Counted from the first letter of the stretch, positions 1 through 7,354 are shown. The stretch: DNA of 12,927 nucleotides from CAYNFT01 sp964396535 (GCA_964396535.1 CAYNFT010000061.1:1-12927), one strand, 5' to 3'. Translations and numbers: made by a program. Notes: generated from the sequence alone by a model not told the origin.

Positions 1-2122
1 TGCCTGCCCGCAAATGGAGGAGGTAACCCCCATGCCCTTGGCCACTTTAATAGCTTTTTCTAAAGATATCATCACTGCTTCATCCCGCTCGTCAAACGTA
101 TCAGCTAACTTGGCACTATCCCGGTCAATACCCAGTGTGAGCTGGGTTAAGTCATTTGAGCCGATAGATATGCCATCAATACCGATGGCCAGGAACTTGT
201 CTAGAAGGATTATATTGGATGGCACTTCAACCATCATCCATATTTTGAAATCTTCAGAGCGTTTTAGTCCCTCGGCCTCCATGATTTTTAATGTTTGAGC
301 CAGCTCATTAACAGTACGAACAAAGGGAATCATAACCCAGAGATTTTTATACTTCTCCCTTACCTTCTTTATGGCGGCCAGTTCGAGCTTGAAAGTCTCT
401 ATATCGGTGATGTACCGTGAAGCTCCTCTATAGCCAAGCATGGGATTCTCTTCAACCTCTTCGTACTCTTCCCCACCCTTCAGGGCTCTATACTCATTGG
501 TCTTGAAATCGTTGGTTCGATAGACTACCTGGCGGGGATGGAATGCCTTGGCGAAAGCAGTTAGCCCTTCGGCAAGCTTATCAACAAACTCGTTGCCTCG
601 ANNNNNNNNNNCTTATCATATAGCTGGGGTGCTCACCAATCTGAGCGACCATGAATTCAGCTCGTAATAGACCTATACCATCTACATCACGGGAGGCTAC
701 CCGGTCAACCAGCTCTGGTTGAGCCAGGTTCACCAGAAGCTTGGTTTTGGTCTTTATCTTTTCCCTGGCTCGAGTCTCAGCTTCTTCGGCAATCTCGACT
801 TTACCGTCATAGACCTTACCACTGGAACCGTCCACTGTAATAATCTGTCCATCTTTCAATGTCGCCATAGCATCCCCGGTACCAACAATGCAGGGTATGC
901 CTAGCTCCCGGCTGACGATAGCGGCGTGCGCTGTCCTACCGCCGCGGTCGGTGACGATAGCCGCTGCCCGTTTCATTGCCGGCACAAAGTCGGGGGTGGT
1001 CATTTCGGCAACCAGAACATCACCGTCCAGTACTTTGTCTATCAGGGAGGGGTCGGCTACTAATTTAACTGGCCCAACAGCAATACCGGGACTGGCAGGT
1101 GCCCCTGATAGCAAAACCGGAGCGGAAATTTCTCGGGTAGCTTCAGCCACTTCCCGGATAGTCGTTACCGGACGGGTCTGCACAATGAAGATTTCCCCCT
1201 TCTCTTTTGCCCATTCAACATCTTGGGGGAACTGGTAATGGTCTTCCAGACGTTTTCCCATTTCAGCCAGAAAAATTATGTCAGCGTCGGTTATTTTTTG
1301 TTGTGCCTGCTCCTCGGGAGTCAGGTCTACCTTGACATTATCCTCCTTACCGGCAATACCCTCTTTCTTTACCAGCTTCCATTCCTGACGCTTGATTTCC
1401 TTGTCCAGGATTTTCATCCCATCTTTGCTGACAGTGTAATGGTCGGGAGTGACATCTCCGGAAACAATCATTTCACCAAGTCCGAGGACAGCTTCAATAG
1501 TGATCGTTTCCCTGTTACTGGTATTTGGCTCTATAGTAAACATTACTCCGGAAGCCTCGGATTGTACCATTCTTTGCACCGGGACAGCAATGCCAACCTT
1601 GAAGTGGTCATAATTTTGCTGCACTCTATAGAAGACAGCTCTGGCTTCAAAGAGTGACGCCCAGCACTCCTGCACAGCGACTACTACCTCTTTATCGCCC
1701 TGCACATTAAGGAAGGTTCTTTGCTGGCCGGCAAAGGAAGCTTCAGGCAGGTCTTCAGCGGTAGCTGAAGAACGCACCGCAACCAGTCCTCTGCCCATTT
1801 TTATATAAGCCTGCTCAATCTCCTTAGCTATTTCAGGAGGCATAGCAGCATCTGAGATTAGCTGCCTCACCTGAGCGGCAACCTGCTGAAGCTGTCTGCT
1901 ATTATTAACATCTACAGGTTCAAGCAGTTTGCGGAGTCTATCAATTAGTTTTGTTTGTCGCAGGAAGTCAAAGTAGGTATCAGCGGTTACGATAAAGCCC
2001 TGCGGTACAGGTATACCAGCATTGGTCATTTCGCCTAGATTAGCCCCTTTACCACCGACCAAAGGCACATCATCTTTGGTGACTTCATTAAACCAAACGA
2101 CAGCCTTTTGACCTTCTTTCAT
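1..2122 (-). CDS. ppsA: Phosphoenolpyruvate synthase (pyruvate, water dikinase), partial and gap-interrupted
   Basis: Converts pyruvate + ATP + H2O to PEP + AMP + Pi, feeding gluconeogenesis in the cytoplasm. Translation from 2122 gives 503 residues before the N run at 602-611. The other side of the gap (600 down to 1) continues the same protein in another frame for 200 codons, and the C-terminus lies beyond the left edge. Visible parts: N-terminal ATP-binding domain with GGKGANLGEM and RSSATAEDLPEASFAGQ; the swivelling phosphohistidine domain with GGRTAHAAIVSRELGIPC (catalytic His near residue 399, codon 926-928); then the PEP/pyruvate TIM barrel with ENPMLGYRGASRY, GSNDLTQLTLGIDRD and SSICGQA, whose Cys (codon 10-12) matches the catalytic Cys of the family. 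GGAG at 2131-2134 sits 8 nt before the ATG. Apparent stops near 581 are artefacts of the arbitrary gap length. The family assignment is very secure; PEP synthase rather than PPDK follows from the domain wording and is slightly less so. Confidence 0.95.
602..611. other. Assembly gap (10 N) inside ppsA
   Basis: Ten undetermined bases lie between codons for ...HPSYMI and RGNEFVDKLAEGL. The reading frames on the two sides differ by one, so the true missing length should be a multiple of three (for example 6 or 9), not 10. The run is therefore probably a scaffolding placeholder and not a measured length, and the gene is probably intact in the organism. Confidence 0.95.
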
Positions 2123-2167
2123 AATTGTGTCTCCTTTTTAGCTGAGGTTTAAAAACTTTACCCGTTT

Positions 2168-2176
2168 ATTATACCA
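2168..2176 (-). promoter_or_regulatory. Extended -10 promoter for ppsA
   Basis: On the minus strand the sequence reads TGGTATAAT, a perfect TATAAT (2168-2173) preceded by the TGn of an extended -10 element. No good -35 box is seen 16-18 bp upstream, which fits an extended -10 promoter. It lies about 45 bp before the ppsA start codon. Confidence 0.6.
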
Positions 2177-2228
2177 TAATCAAGGTGTTTTAACTAAGGA
2201 AAACATGGTAAAGGTAGACTATTCCTAG

Positions 2229-2257
2229 TTGACAGTGGTAATTAAGTGGGTTAGAAT
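2229..2257 (+). promoter_or_regulatory. Sigma70-type promoter for the BFN-domain gene
   Basis: A consensus -35 TTGACA (2229-2234), a 17-bp spacer and a -10 TAGAAT (2252-2257) predict transcription from about 2264, some 30 nt upstream of the start codon at 2294. It is divergent from the ppsA promoter in the same 171-bp spacer. Confidence 0.75.
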
Positions 2258-2293
2258 TAGGGGTGCAGGCTGGCGATTGGAGGAGGTTTTGTT

Positions 2294-2842
2294 ATGGTTG
2301 AGATGGTTATTGACAGTATCCGGGTTAGTCTGATGAATTATCAGCGTGTGGTAATTCTTAAGGAGAAAATAGCAGACCGCTACCTGCCAATCTGGATTGG
2401 CCCAGCTGAGGCAGATGCCATAGCAGTGAAACTGCAGGGGGTTAATGTCCCCAGACCTCTGACTCATGACTTGTTGCGTTCAGTCATTGATACTTTGGGG
2501 GCTAGTATCAACTCTATCGTCGTCAGCGATCTTAAGAATGATACCTTTTTTGCCAAGATTGCTCTTGATGTAGATGGGGGGCAAGTTGAAGTTGATTCTC
2601 GCCCCAGCGATGCGCTGGCGCTGGCAGTGAGGGTGGGAGCACCTATCTATGTTGAGGATTCGGTCATGGATAAAGCAGGTATCTTACTAGATAAGGAGAC
2701 AGGTAAACCTATTTTTGAAGATAGTGAAAAAATTGATAAGGAAGGTAAGAAGGTTAGTGATGAAGAGTTGAGGAGGTTATCAGCTTTTCGTGATTTCATA
2801 GACACCCTTGATTGGGAGGATTTTGATAAACGTAAATCTTGA
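2294..2842 (+). CDS. Bifunctional nuclease (BFN/DUF151) domain protein
   Basis: A 182-residue protein whose first ~130 residues match the BFN (DUF151) family by recognisable pattern: RVVILKE...YLPIWIGPAEADAIA near the N-terminus, then RPLTHDLLRSVI, and the hallmark VDSRPSDALALAVRVGAPIYVED. A charged tail (EELRRLSAFRDFIDTLDWEDF) follows and looks helical. The plant founder member was reported to have nuclease activity, while many bacterial members are uncharacterised, so the biochemical role here is inferred. An AGGAGG at 2281-2286 lies 7 nt before the ATG. The gene has its own promoter and a strong terminator, so it is probably monocistronic and independent of the atp operon downstream. There are no signal peptide or membrane segments. 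Confidence 0.88.
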   Translation: MVEMVIDSIRVSLMNYQRVVILKEKIADRYLPIWIGPAEADAIAVKLQGVNVPRPLTHDLLRSVIDTLGASINSIVVSDLKNDTFFAKIALDVDGGQVEVDSRPSDALALAVRVGAPIYVEDSVMDKAGILLDKETGKPIFEDSEKIDKEGKKVSDEELRRLSAFRDFIDTLDWEDFDKRKS

Positions 2843-2877
2843 GGCAGGAATTTACAAGCTGTTTTTGAGTTGATAAT

Positions 2878-2912
2878 AAAAAACCCTACGATTGATTTCT
2901 GTAGGGTTTTTT
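2878..2912 (+). terminator. Rho-independent terminator after the BFN-domain gene
   Basis: A perfect 12-bp inverted repeat (left arm 2878-2889, right arm 2901-2912, 11-nt loop) has a CCCTAC/GTAGGG core, flanked by A6 upstream and T6 downstream. The T run makes it a strong terminator for the upstream gene and insulates the atp promoter. Confidence 0.9.
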
Positions 2913-2946
2913 GATGCTAAAAGAGAGTCCGACGGTATCGCAGTGC

Positions 2947-2971
2947 TTGACCAAGAGAGGTGCTTGGGCAA
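2947..2971. repeat. Inverted repeat 1 upstream of the atp promoter
   Basis: TTGACCAAG (2947-2955) and CTTGGGCAA (2963-2971) form a 9-bp inverted repeat with one mismatch and a 7-nt centre. It lies about 40 bp upstream of the atp -35 box. It could be a regulator site, or a hairpin if transcribed from farther upstream. No family is recognised. Confidence 0.5.
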
Positions 2972-2972
2972 C

Positions 2973-2991
2973 AGAGAGTTTTGCGCTCTCT
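2973..2991. repeat. Inverted repeat 2 upstream of the atp promoter
   Basis: AGAGAG (2973-2978) and CTCTCT (2986-2991) are separated by 7 nt. This is the second of three consecutive dyads before atpI. It is not followed by a T run, so it is not a terminator. Confidence 0.45.
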
Positions 2992-2994
2992 ACA

Positions 2995-3020
2995 GTTCAG
3001 TGGATGTACTTGACCTGAAC
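2995..3020. repeat. Inverted repeat 3 flanking the atp -35 box
   Basis: GTTCAG (2995-3000) and CTGAAC (3015-3020) form a perfect 6-bp dyad with a 14-bp centre. The right half-site overlaps the last base of the -35 hexamer, a typical geometry for an operator. This is inference from position only. Confidence 0.4.
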
Positions 3021-3038
3021 AGGTAGATTTGATATGCT
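3010..3038 (+). promoter_or_regulatory. Promoter of the atp operon
   Basis: -35 TTGACC (3010-3015), a 17-bp spacer and -10 TATGCT (3033-3038), with TG at 3030-3031 giving an extended -10. The predicted transcription start (about 3044-3046) falls within a few bases of the atpI ATG at 3048, so the transcript may be leaderless at its first gene. Confidence 0.75.
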
Positions 3039-3047
3039 TCCTACGGC

Positions 3048-3272
3048 ATGAGCAGGTGGGTAGCGGCGCTGAGGCTGATAGGGGTGGGGTGGTATATCGG
3101 GATTTGTATTGTTTTGGGTGTGCTTGGTGGTCTCTGGCTTGATAACAAGTTTAATACTAAGCCTATCCTGGCAATAGTTGGCTTAGTTTTAGGAATTATT
3201 TTAGCCTTTTACGGTGTTTATCATATGCTGTTACCTCTTATCAGGAATAAAAAGAACAAGGAGGACAGCTAG
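3048..3272 (+). CDS. atpI: AtpI-type small membrane protein at the head of the ATP synthase operon
   Basis: A 74-residue protein with two predicted membrane helices (roughly residues 12-32 and 42-64), joined by a loop with GGLWLDNKFNT, and a basic C-terminal tail. This matches the AtpI/AtpZ (F0F1-ATPase assembly or Mg-transport associated) small-protein pattern. AtpI family members help c-ring assembly in some bacteria; that role is inferred here from family and position. No Shine-Dalgarno precedes the ATG and the predicted mRNA start is almost on it, suggesting leaderless translation. Its TAG overlaps the GTG start of atpB by one base, so the two are probably translationally coupled. The start was kept at 3048 because residues MSRWVAALRLIGVGWY read as a sensible N-terminus. 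Confidence 0.75.
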   Translation: MSRWVAALRLIGVGWYIGICIVLGVLGGLWLDNKFNTKPILAIVGLVLGIILAFYGVYHMLLPLIRNKKNKEDS

Positions 3273-4228
3273 TGCCTAAACGGCGCGTTCTTGGCTGCTC
3301 ATTCCCGGTATTTATCGTGGTTTTGGTTGTCGTCCTTGCCCTCTTTGTGGTGGGCTTTATTGCCGGTCCTCTGGGTAAGGGCATGTTCGGTGATTTAGGA
3401 TTACCGAGCTGGCTTAGCGTTTCCCAGCCACATCCCGAGCTTCCTGCCGAAGAGGTTTTCCATTTGTTCGGCTTCCCGATTACTAACAGCATCATTGCTG
3501 CCTGGGTTACGATTATTATTCTGGTGGGGCTTTCTTACGCGGTTACACGTCGGATGAAACTTATCCCCGGCAGGCTGCAAGCTGCCTTTGAGTTTCTGCT
3601 TGGCTGGCTCTACGACCTCTGCCAGAGTGTTGCCGGTGAGGAAAACGGACGTAAATTCTTCCCTATAGTAGCTACTATCTTTCTCTTCGTTGGTTTTAAT
3701 GCCTGGCTCGCTCTGCTGCCTGGTTATGGTTCAATAATTGTGCATACTGCTGAAGGTGAGGTGCACCTGCTCAGGCCGGCCAATACTGATATTAACATGC
3801 CCCTAGCTTTAGCTCTGGTTACTTTTGTCTTCGTTGAATTCTTTGGACTGCGGACTCTTGGCATCCGTTACCTGAGTAAGTTCCTTAATGTCAGGGAGTT
3901 CTTCGGTGGTGTGAAACAGGTATTCAAGGGTAAAATCAAGGATGGTTTATTTGGATTATTCACCGGGGCGATTGGCATTTTTACTGGACTTCTGGAGGGT
4001 TTAAGCGAGTTGATTCGCATTATCAGCCTTACCTTCCGACTTTTTGGCAATATGACGGCTGGCGAGATATTGCTTTTAGTAGCAATGTTCCTTATTCCCT
4101 GGGTCTTTGCCTTACCATTCTACGGACTTGAGTTACTTATCGGTTTCATACAGGCTATTATCTTTGGTGGGCTGACTCTTATATTCCTTACAATGGCTGT
4201 GGAATCTCATGAAGAAGAGGCGCACTAA
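3272..4228 (+). CDS. atpB: ATP synthase Fo subunit a
   Basis: The a subunit forms the two half-channels for ions at the c-ring interface in the membrane. It has 318 residues, longer than the ~270 of E. coli, with an extended N-terminal helix (about 11-31) and an amphipathic insertion around residues 195-235. The key signature FRLFGNMTAGE is intact; its Arg (residue 256, codon 4037-4039) is the essential channel arginine equivalent to E. coli aR210. The last helix carries the conserved Gln in LIGFIQAIIFGGL. The GTG start is chosen from GGAGG at 3260-3264, 7 nt upstream, and from the 1-nt overlap with atpI. The acidic tail ends in ESHEEEAH. The family assignment is certain. Confidence 0.97.
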   Translation: MPKRRVLGCSFPVFIVVLVVVLALFVVGFIAGPLGKGMFGDLGLPSWLSVSQPHPELPAEEVFHLFGFPITNSIIAAWVTIIILVGLSYAVTRRMKLIPGRLQAAFEFLLGWLYDLCQSVAGEENGRKFFPIVATIFLFVGFNAWLALLPGYGSIIVHTAEGEVHLLRPANTDINMPLALALVTFVFVEFFGLRTLGIRYLSKFLNVREFFGGVKQVFKGKIKDGLFGLFTGAIGIFTGLLEGLSELIRIISLTFRLFGNMTAGEILLLVAMFLIPWVFALPFYGLELLIGFIQAIIFGGLTLIFLTMAVESHEEEAH

Positions 4229-4293
4229 GCAGGAATATTTGTTATTGATGGGACAGGAATTAATAATACTGAACTTTATTAAGGAGGTTAGGT

Positions 4294-4524
4294 ATGGATC
4301 CTGAAGTAATGAAAATGCTGGCGATAGGGGTGGCGGTTGGTCTGGGAATGTTGGGGCCAGCCCTGGCTCTCGGGCTTATTGGTTATTCGGCTTTACAGGG
4401 AATAGCCCGTAATCCTGAGGCGAGGGGCCCCATTTTCACTAACATGATTCTTGTAGCCGGCCTTGCTGAGGCTATCGGGATCTATGTCCTGATTATAGGT
4501 ATCATACTGGCTATGATTGTATAG
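4294..4524 (+). CDS. atpE: ATP synthase Fo subunit c
   Basis: A 76-residue hairpin of two membrane helices that oligomerises into the rotor ring. The cytoplasmic loop has the conserved ARNPEA (residues 38-43), and the ion-binding carboxylate is Glu59 in GLAEAIGIY. Aligning on the conserved Pro22, the position of the Na+-ligand Gln of Ilyobacter-type rings is Leu26, and the Ser after the Glu is Ala60, so H+ coupling is predicted. A full AAGGAGG (4281-4287) lies 6 nt before the ATG, fitting the high synthesis needed for a multi-copy subunit. It is followed after 22 nt by a small open frame (orf36). Confidence 0.97.
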   Translation: MDPEVMKMLAIGVAVGLGMLGPALALGLIGYSALQGIARNPEARGPIFTNMILVAGLAEAIGIYVLIIGIILAMIV

Positions 4525-4546
4525 TAAAATCAATAAGGAGGTAATT

Positions 4547-4657
4547 ATGGAACAGGACGGTATACCTCTTTCTATAGGCATAATTATTGGAGCGGCGATA
4601 TTGGGAGCGACATTTATTGCTGGCATGGTACTCTTTGCGGTACTTTCTACTTTATAG
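4547..4657 (+). CDS. Small single-helix membrane peptide (orf36) between atpE and atpF
   Basis: A 36-residue frame not recognised as any known subunit. It begins MEQDGIPLS and continues as one uninterrupted hydrophobic stretch (about residues 8-34) rich in Gly, Ala and Ile, with a GxxxG pattern at Gly11/Gly15 and no charged residue after Asp4. It is preceded by a perfect AAGGAGG (4535-4541) 5 nt before the ATG, as strong as that of atpE, and fits cleanly between the atpE stop (4524) and atpF start (4706). This argues for a real gene, although length alone gives little statistical support. Topology is probably one transmembrane helix with a short polar N-terminus. Possible roles (inference only): accessory or assembly peptide of Fo, a c-ring or b-subunit partner, or a remnant of a duplicated c-subunit helix; it has no Glu in the helix, so it cannot carry ions like subunit c. 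Confidence 0.65.
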   Translation: MEQDGIPLSIGIIIGAAILGATFIAGMVLFAVLSTL

Positions 4658-4705
4658 TACCTTTGCTGGTTTCAAGTAGATTCATGCCATAAAAGGGGAG
4701 TGAAA

Positions 4706-5215
4706 ATGGAAGGTATAGCTGGTCTCGGCATAAGTTTGCCAACATTGGTGGCACAGATTATTAACTTTGTCCTATTGTTTGGTCTGCTGTATCTGGTTGC
4801 CTATAAGCCTATTATGAGAATGCTTGATGAGCGCTCCAACAGGGTTAAGGAAAGTATGGAGCAGACTGAATCTATCAGGGAACAGGCAGAGCGTGCCGAG
4901 GAAGAGGCTAAGGAGCGAATTGAGGCTGCCAGCAAGGAAGGGCAGGAGCTAGTAGCCAAAGCTGTGCGGACTGGGGAAGAAGTCAGGCAAAAGGCACAGC
5001 AAGAAGCTAAGCCAGAAGCTGAAGCTCTTATTGCCAGGGCGCGCCTTGAGATTCAGCGAGAGCGAGACGAGGCTATTGGTGAGCTGCGTCAGGAATTTAC
5101 TGACCTGACTATAACAGCGGCAGAGAAGGTCATTGAGCAGTCATTGGATAAGGAAGCACATCGCAAACTTATCGATAAGGTGCTCGAGGAAAGCGAAACC
5201 CTGAAGAAGAGTTAG
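4706..5215 (+). CDS. atpF: ATP synthase Fo subunit b
   Basis: The peripheral stalk subunit that ties Fo subunit a to F1 delta/alpha. It has 169 residues from the ATG at 4706. An N-terminal membrane helix (about residues 9-31, ending YLVAYKPIMRML) is followed by a long, highly charged coiled coil rich in Glu, Ala, Arg and Lys to the C-terminus (LIDKVLEESETLKKS). The ATG at 4706 is preferred over the GTG two codons upstream because GGGGAG (4695-4700) then has 5-nt spacing, while the GTG would overlap it. Only one b gene is present, so the stalk is presumably a b2 homodimer. No unusual fusion with delta is seen. Confidence 0.95.
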   Translation: MEGIAGLGISLPTLVAQIINFVLLFGLLYLVAYKPIMRMLDERSNRVKESMEQTESIREQAERAEEEAKERIEAASKEGQELVAKAVRTGEEVRQKAQQEAKPEAEALIARARLEIQRERDEAIGELRQEFTDLTITAAEKVIEQSLDKEAHRKLIDKVLEESETLKKS

Positions 5216-5238
5216 TTATTACATTGTAGGAGATAACA

Positions 5239-5787
5239 GTGGCTGATAGCGCTTATGCCATACGTCAGGCGCAAGAAGTGTTTAAGACTGCCCTTGAAAA
5301 AAGGGAGTTAAACAAATGGCAATCTGACCTGAGAAGGATTGCCAGCCTGGCTAAGGATGCTACACTTCTGGCATTGCTTGAAAACCCTGAGGTTTCTTTT
5401 GACGATAAAGCTGAAGTGCTGTCCGAACGGCTGGTTGAGGTAAATCCCGAAGCAATAAAGCTGGTGGCTGAGCTGGTGGCTAAGGGCAAGCTGGCTGTAA
5501 TAGGTGAAATCGCTGACGAGTATCAGCGGCTAGTGGATGATTACCGTGGTATCGAAGGGGCTGAGGTTGCTGAGGTTACTACTGCTATCGAGCTTGATGA
5601 TGAAGATAAACTAAAGTTAGCCCAGCGTCTCACTTCCATAGTCGGTAAGCCGGTGGTGCTTAAGCCTAAAGTAGATTCTAGCTTAATAGGCGGGATTGTA
5701 ATTAGAGTTGGTGATAAGCTTATTGATGGCAGCATCCGCAGTAAGTTAGAGGCTTTGAAGAGAGAAATGGGCAGGATTACTAAATAA
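5239..5787 (+). CDS. atpH: ATP synthase F1 subunit delta
   Basis: The OSCP-type delta subunit, the link between the b stalk and the top of the alpha/beta hexamer. It has 182 residues with an N-terminal helical domain (AYAIRQAQEVFKTALEKREL) and the conserved C-terminal pattern SSLIGGIVIRVGDKLIDGSIRSKLEALKREM. The start is GTG; AGGAG at 5228-5232 is 6 nt upstream. It lies 23 nt after atpF and before a 58-nt spacer containing two overlapping hairpins in front of atpA. The length is normal for the family. Confidence 0.95.
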   Translation: MADSAYAIRQAQEVFKTALEKRELNKWQSDLRRIASLAKDATLLALLENPEVSFDDKAEVLSERLVEVNPEAIKLVAELVAKGKLAVIGEIADEYQRLVDDYRGIEGAEVAEVTTAIELDDEDKLKLAQRLTSIVGKPVVLKPKVDSSLIGGIVIRVGDKLIDGSIRSKLEALKREMGRITK

Positions 5788-5799
5788 GTAGTAGTCCGT

Positions 5800-5818
5800 G
5801 AGGTTAAGAGATAACCTC
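5800..5818 (+). repeat. Hairpin A in the atpH-atpA spacer
   Basis: A perfect 7-bp stem, GAGGTTA (5800-5806) with TAACCTC (5812-5818), and loop AGAGA. No T run follows, so it is not a terminator. Its right arm overlaps the left arm of the alternative hairpin B, so only one can form at a time. Confidence 0.6.
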
Positions 5819-5832
5819 TTCAGAAGAAGAGG
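5815..5832 (+). promoter_or_regulatory. Alternative hairpin B touching the atpA ribosome binding site
   Basis: CCTCTT (5815-5820) can pair with AAGAGG (5827-5832) across a 6-nt loop. The right arm covers the first two bases of the atpA Shine-Dalgarno GGGGAGG (5831-5837). Formation would partly mask the site, while hairpin A would release it. A regulatory role is inference. Confidence 0.4.
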
Positions 5833-5845
5833 GGAGGTAACTCAG

Positions 5846-7354
5846 ATGACAACAAAAGGGCAGGATATTGCTGCTGTTCTCAAACAGCAGATTGAGCGAT
5901 TTGGTATGGCAGTGACCATGGTTGATGTTGGCACTGTGATTGAGGTTGGTGATGGTATTGCCAGGATTCACGGCCTAGCGGCAGCCAAGTATAATGAGCT
6001 GCTTCAGTTTCCTAATGAGATTATGGGAGTTGCCCTGAACCTGGAGGAAAATAGTGTATCTGCCGTCATCCTTGGTGACTACAGTAGCCTTAAAGAAGGG
6101 GATGAAGTGCAGTGCACGGGTCGCATTGCTGAAGTGCCGGTAGGTGATGACCTTATTGGCCGGGTAGTTGACCCTTTGGGTCGTCCTCTGGACGGCAAGG
6201 GTGCCGTAAAGAGCGATAAGGCTCGAGCTATCGAGCGAGTTGCTCCCGGAGTTGCTTTACGTCAGCCGGTAAACACCCCCGTGCAGACCGGTATTAAGGC
6301 AATAGACAGCATGATTCCCATAGGGCGGGGACAACGAGAGCTGATTATCGGCGACCGCTCAACGGGGAAGACAGCTTTGACTCTGGATACCATCATAAAT
6401 CAAAAGGGCGGCGATTTAGCCTGTATTTATGTTGCTATCGGTCAGAAGGCATCCAAGGTAGCAAGGGTGGTAGCCACCCTGGAAGAATATGGAGCTATGG
6501 AGCACACGGTGGTGGTGGCGGCTAATGCCTCGGAGTCGGCTGCCTTGCAGTATCTTGCCCCCTACGCCGGTTGTGCTATTGGGGAGGAGTTCATGGAGCA
6601 GGGCAGGGATGCCCTGGTTGTCTATGATGACCTTTCCAAGCATGCCTGGGCTTACCGCCAGCTTTCACTTTTACTTCGTCGTCCTCCGGGACGGGAAGCC
6701 TATCCCGGGGATGTCTTTTATTTGCACAGTCGTTTGCTGGAGAGAGCCGCTAAATATGCTGATGAATATGGCGCTGGCTCGCTTACGGCCCTGCCAATTA
6801 TTGAGACGCAGGCGGGTGATGTATCTGCCTATATCCCAACCAATGTTATCTCTATTACTGATGGGCAGATTTATCTGGAAACAGACCTGTTCAATGCAGG
6901 TCAGAGACCGGCAGTGAACGTGGGCTTGTCTGTATCACGGGTGGGGAGTACCGCCCAGACCAGAGCGATGAGGCAGGTAGCAGGAAGGCTCAGGTTAGAG
7001 CTGGCGCAATACCGTGAGCTAGCTGCCTTTGCTCAATTTGGTACTTCTGAATTAGACCAGGCAACCAGAGACCAGCTTGAGCGTGGGCGACGGACTACCG
7101 AAGTCTTGAAACAGGGCCAGTATAGCCCGATGTCAGTAGAGAATCAGGTTGTGATTTTGTATGCTGCCATTAATGGCCACCTTGATGATATCGCTGTAGA
7201 ACAGCTGGCTGCTTTTGAGGTTGACTTACATCGATTTATGGAAGCAAATCATCCTGAGATAGGCGCGACTATTGCCAGGGAAAAAGATATTAGCACTGAG
7301 ACAGAGGAAGCGTTAAAAGCGGCAATAGCCGCGTTCAAACAGGGAAGGGTTTAA
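5846..7354 (+). CDS. atpA: ATP synthase F1 subunit alpha
   Basis: The non-catalytic nucleotide-binding subunit of the alpha3beta3 hexamer. It has 502 residues, the usual length. The Walker A GDRSTGKTAL has Lys at residue 175 (codon 6368-6370); Ser replaces the Gln common in this loop. The Walker B region reads ALVVYDDLSKHAWAYRQ. The arginine-finger segment VGLSVSRVGSTAQTRAMRQVAG supplies Arg365 to the neighbouring catalytic site. The start is the ATG at 5846, with GGGGAGG (5831-5837) 8 nt upstream; the frame is open a further 16 codons to 5798, but that extension (MRLRDNLFRRR...) includes the ribosome binding site and is not family-like. The downstream neighbour is not atpG directly but orf108. 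Confidence 0.98.
   Translation: MTTKGQDIAAVLKQQIERFGMAVTMVDVGTVIEVGDGIARIHGLAAAKYNELLQFPNEIMGVALNLEENSVSAVILGDYSSLKEGDEVQCTGRIAEVPVGDDLIGRVVDPLGRPLDGKGAVKSDKARAIERVAPGVALRQPVNTPVQTGIKAIDSMIPIGRGQRELIIGDRSTGKTALTLDTIINQKGGDLACIYVAIGQKASKVARVVATLEEYGAMEHTVVVAANASESAALQYLAPYAGCAIGEEFMEQGRDALVVYDDLSKHAWAYRQLSLLLRRPPGREAYPGDVFYLHSRLLERAAKYADEYGAGSLTALPIIETQAGDVSAYIPTNVISITDGQIYLETDLFNAGQRPAVNVGLSVSRVGSTAQTRAMRQVAGRLRLELAQYRELAAFAQFGTSELDQATRDQLERGRRTTEVLKQGQYSPMSVENQVVILYAAINGHLDDIAVEQLAAFEVDLHRFMEANHPEIGATIAREKDISTETEEALKAAIAAFKQGRV

Noticed and set aside
1223..1657. A 144-codon plus-strand open frame opposite ppsA, and similar long frames opposite or inside atpA and atpD.
   Set aside because: They are shadows of well-conserved genes in another frame, with no ribosome binding site and no recognisable protein.
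2914..3018. A 34-codon open frame in the spacer between the BFN-domain gene and atpI.
   Set aside because: It has no ribosome binding site, begins directly against the terminator T run, ends inside the atp -35 box, and its composition is not protein-like. The inverted repeats explain the region better.
5798..5845. A 16-codon N-terminal extension of atpA.
   Set aside because: It contains the ribosome binding site and hairpins, is not like AtpA N-termini, and a normal ATG with correct spacing exists at 5846.
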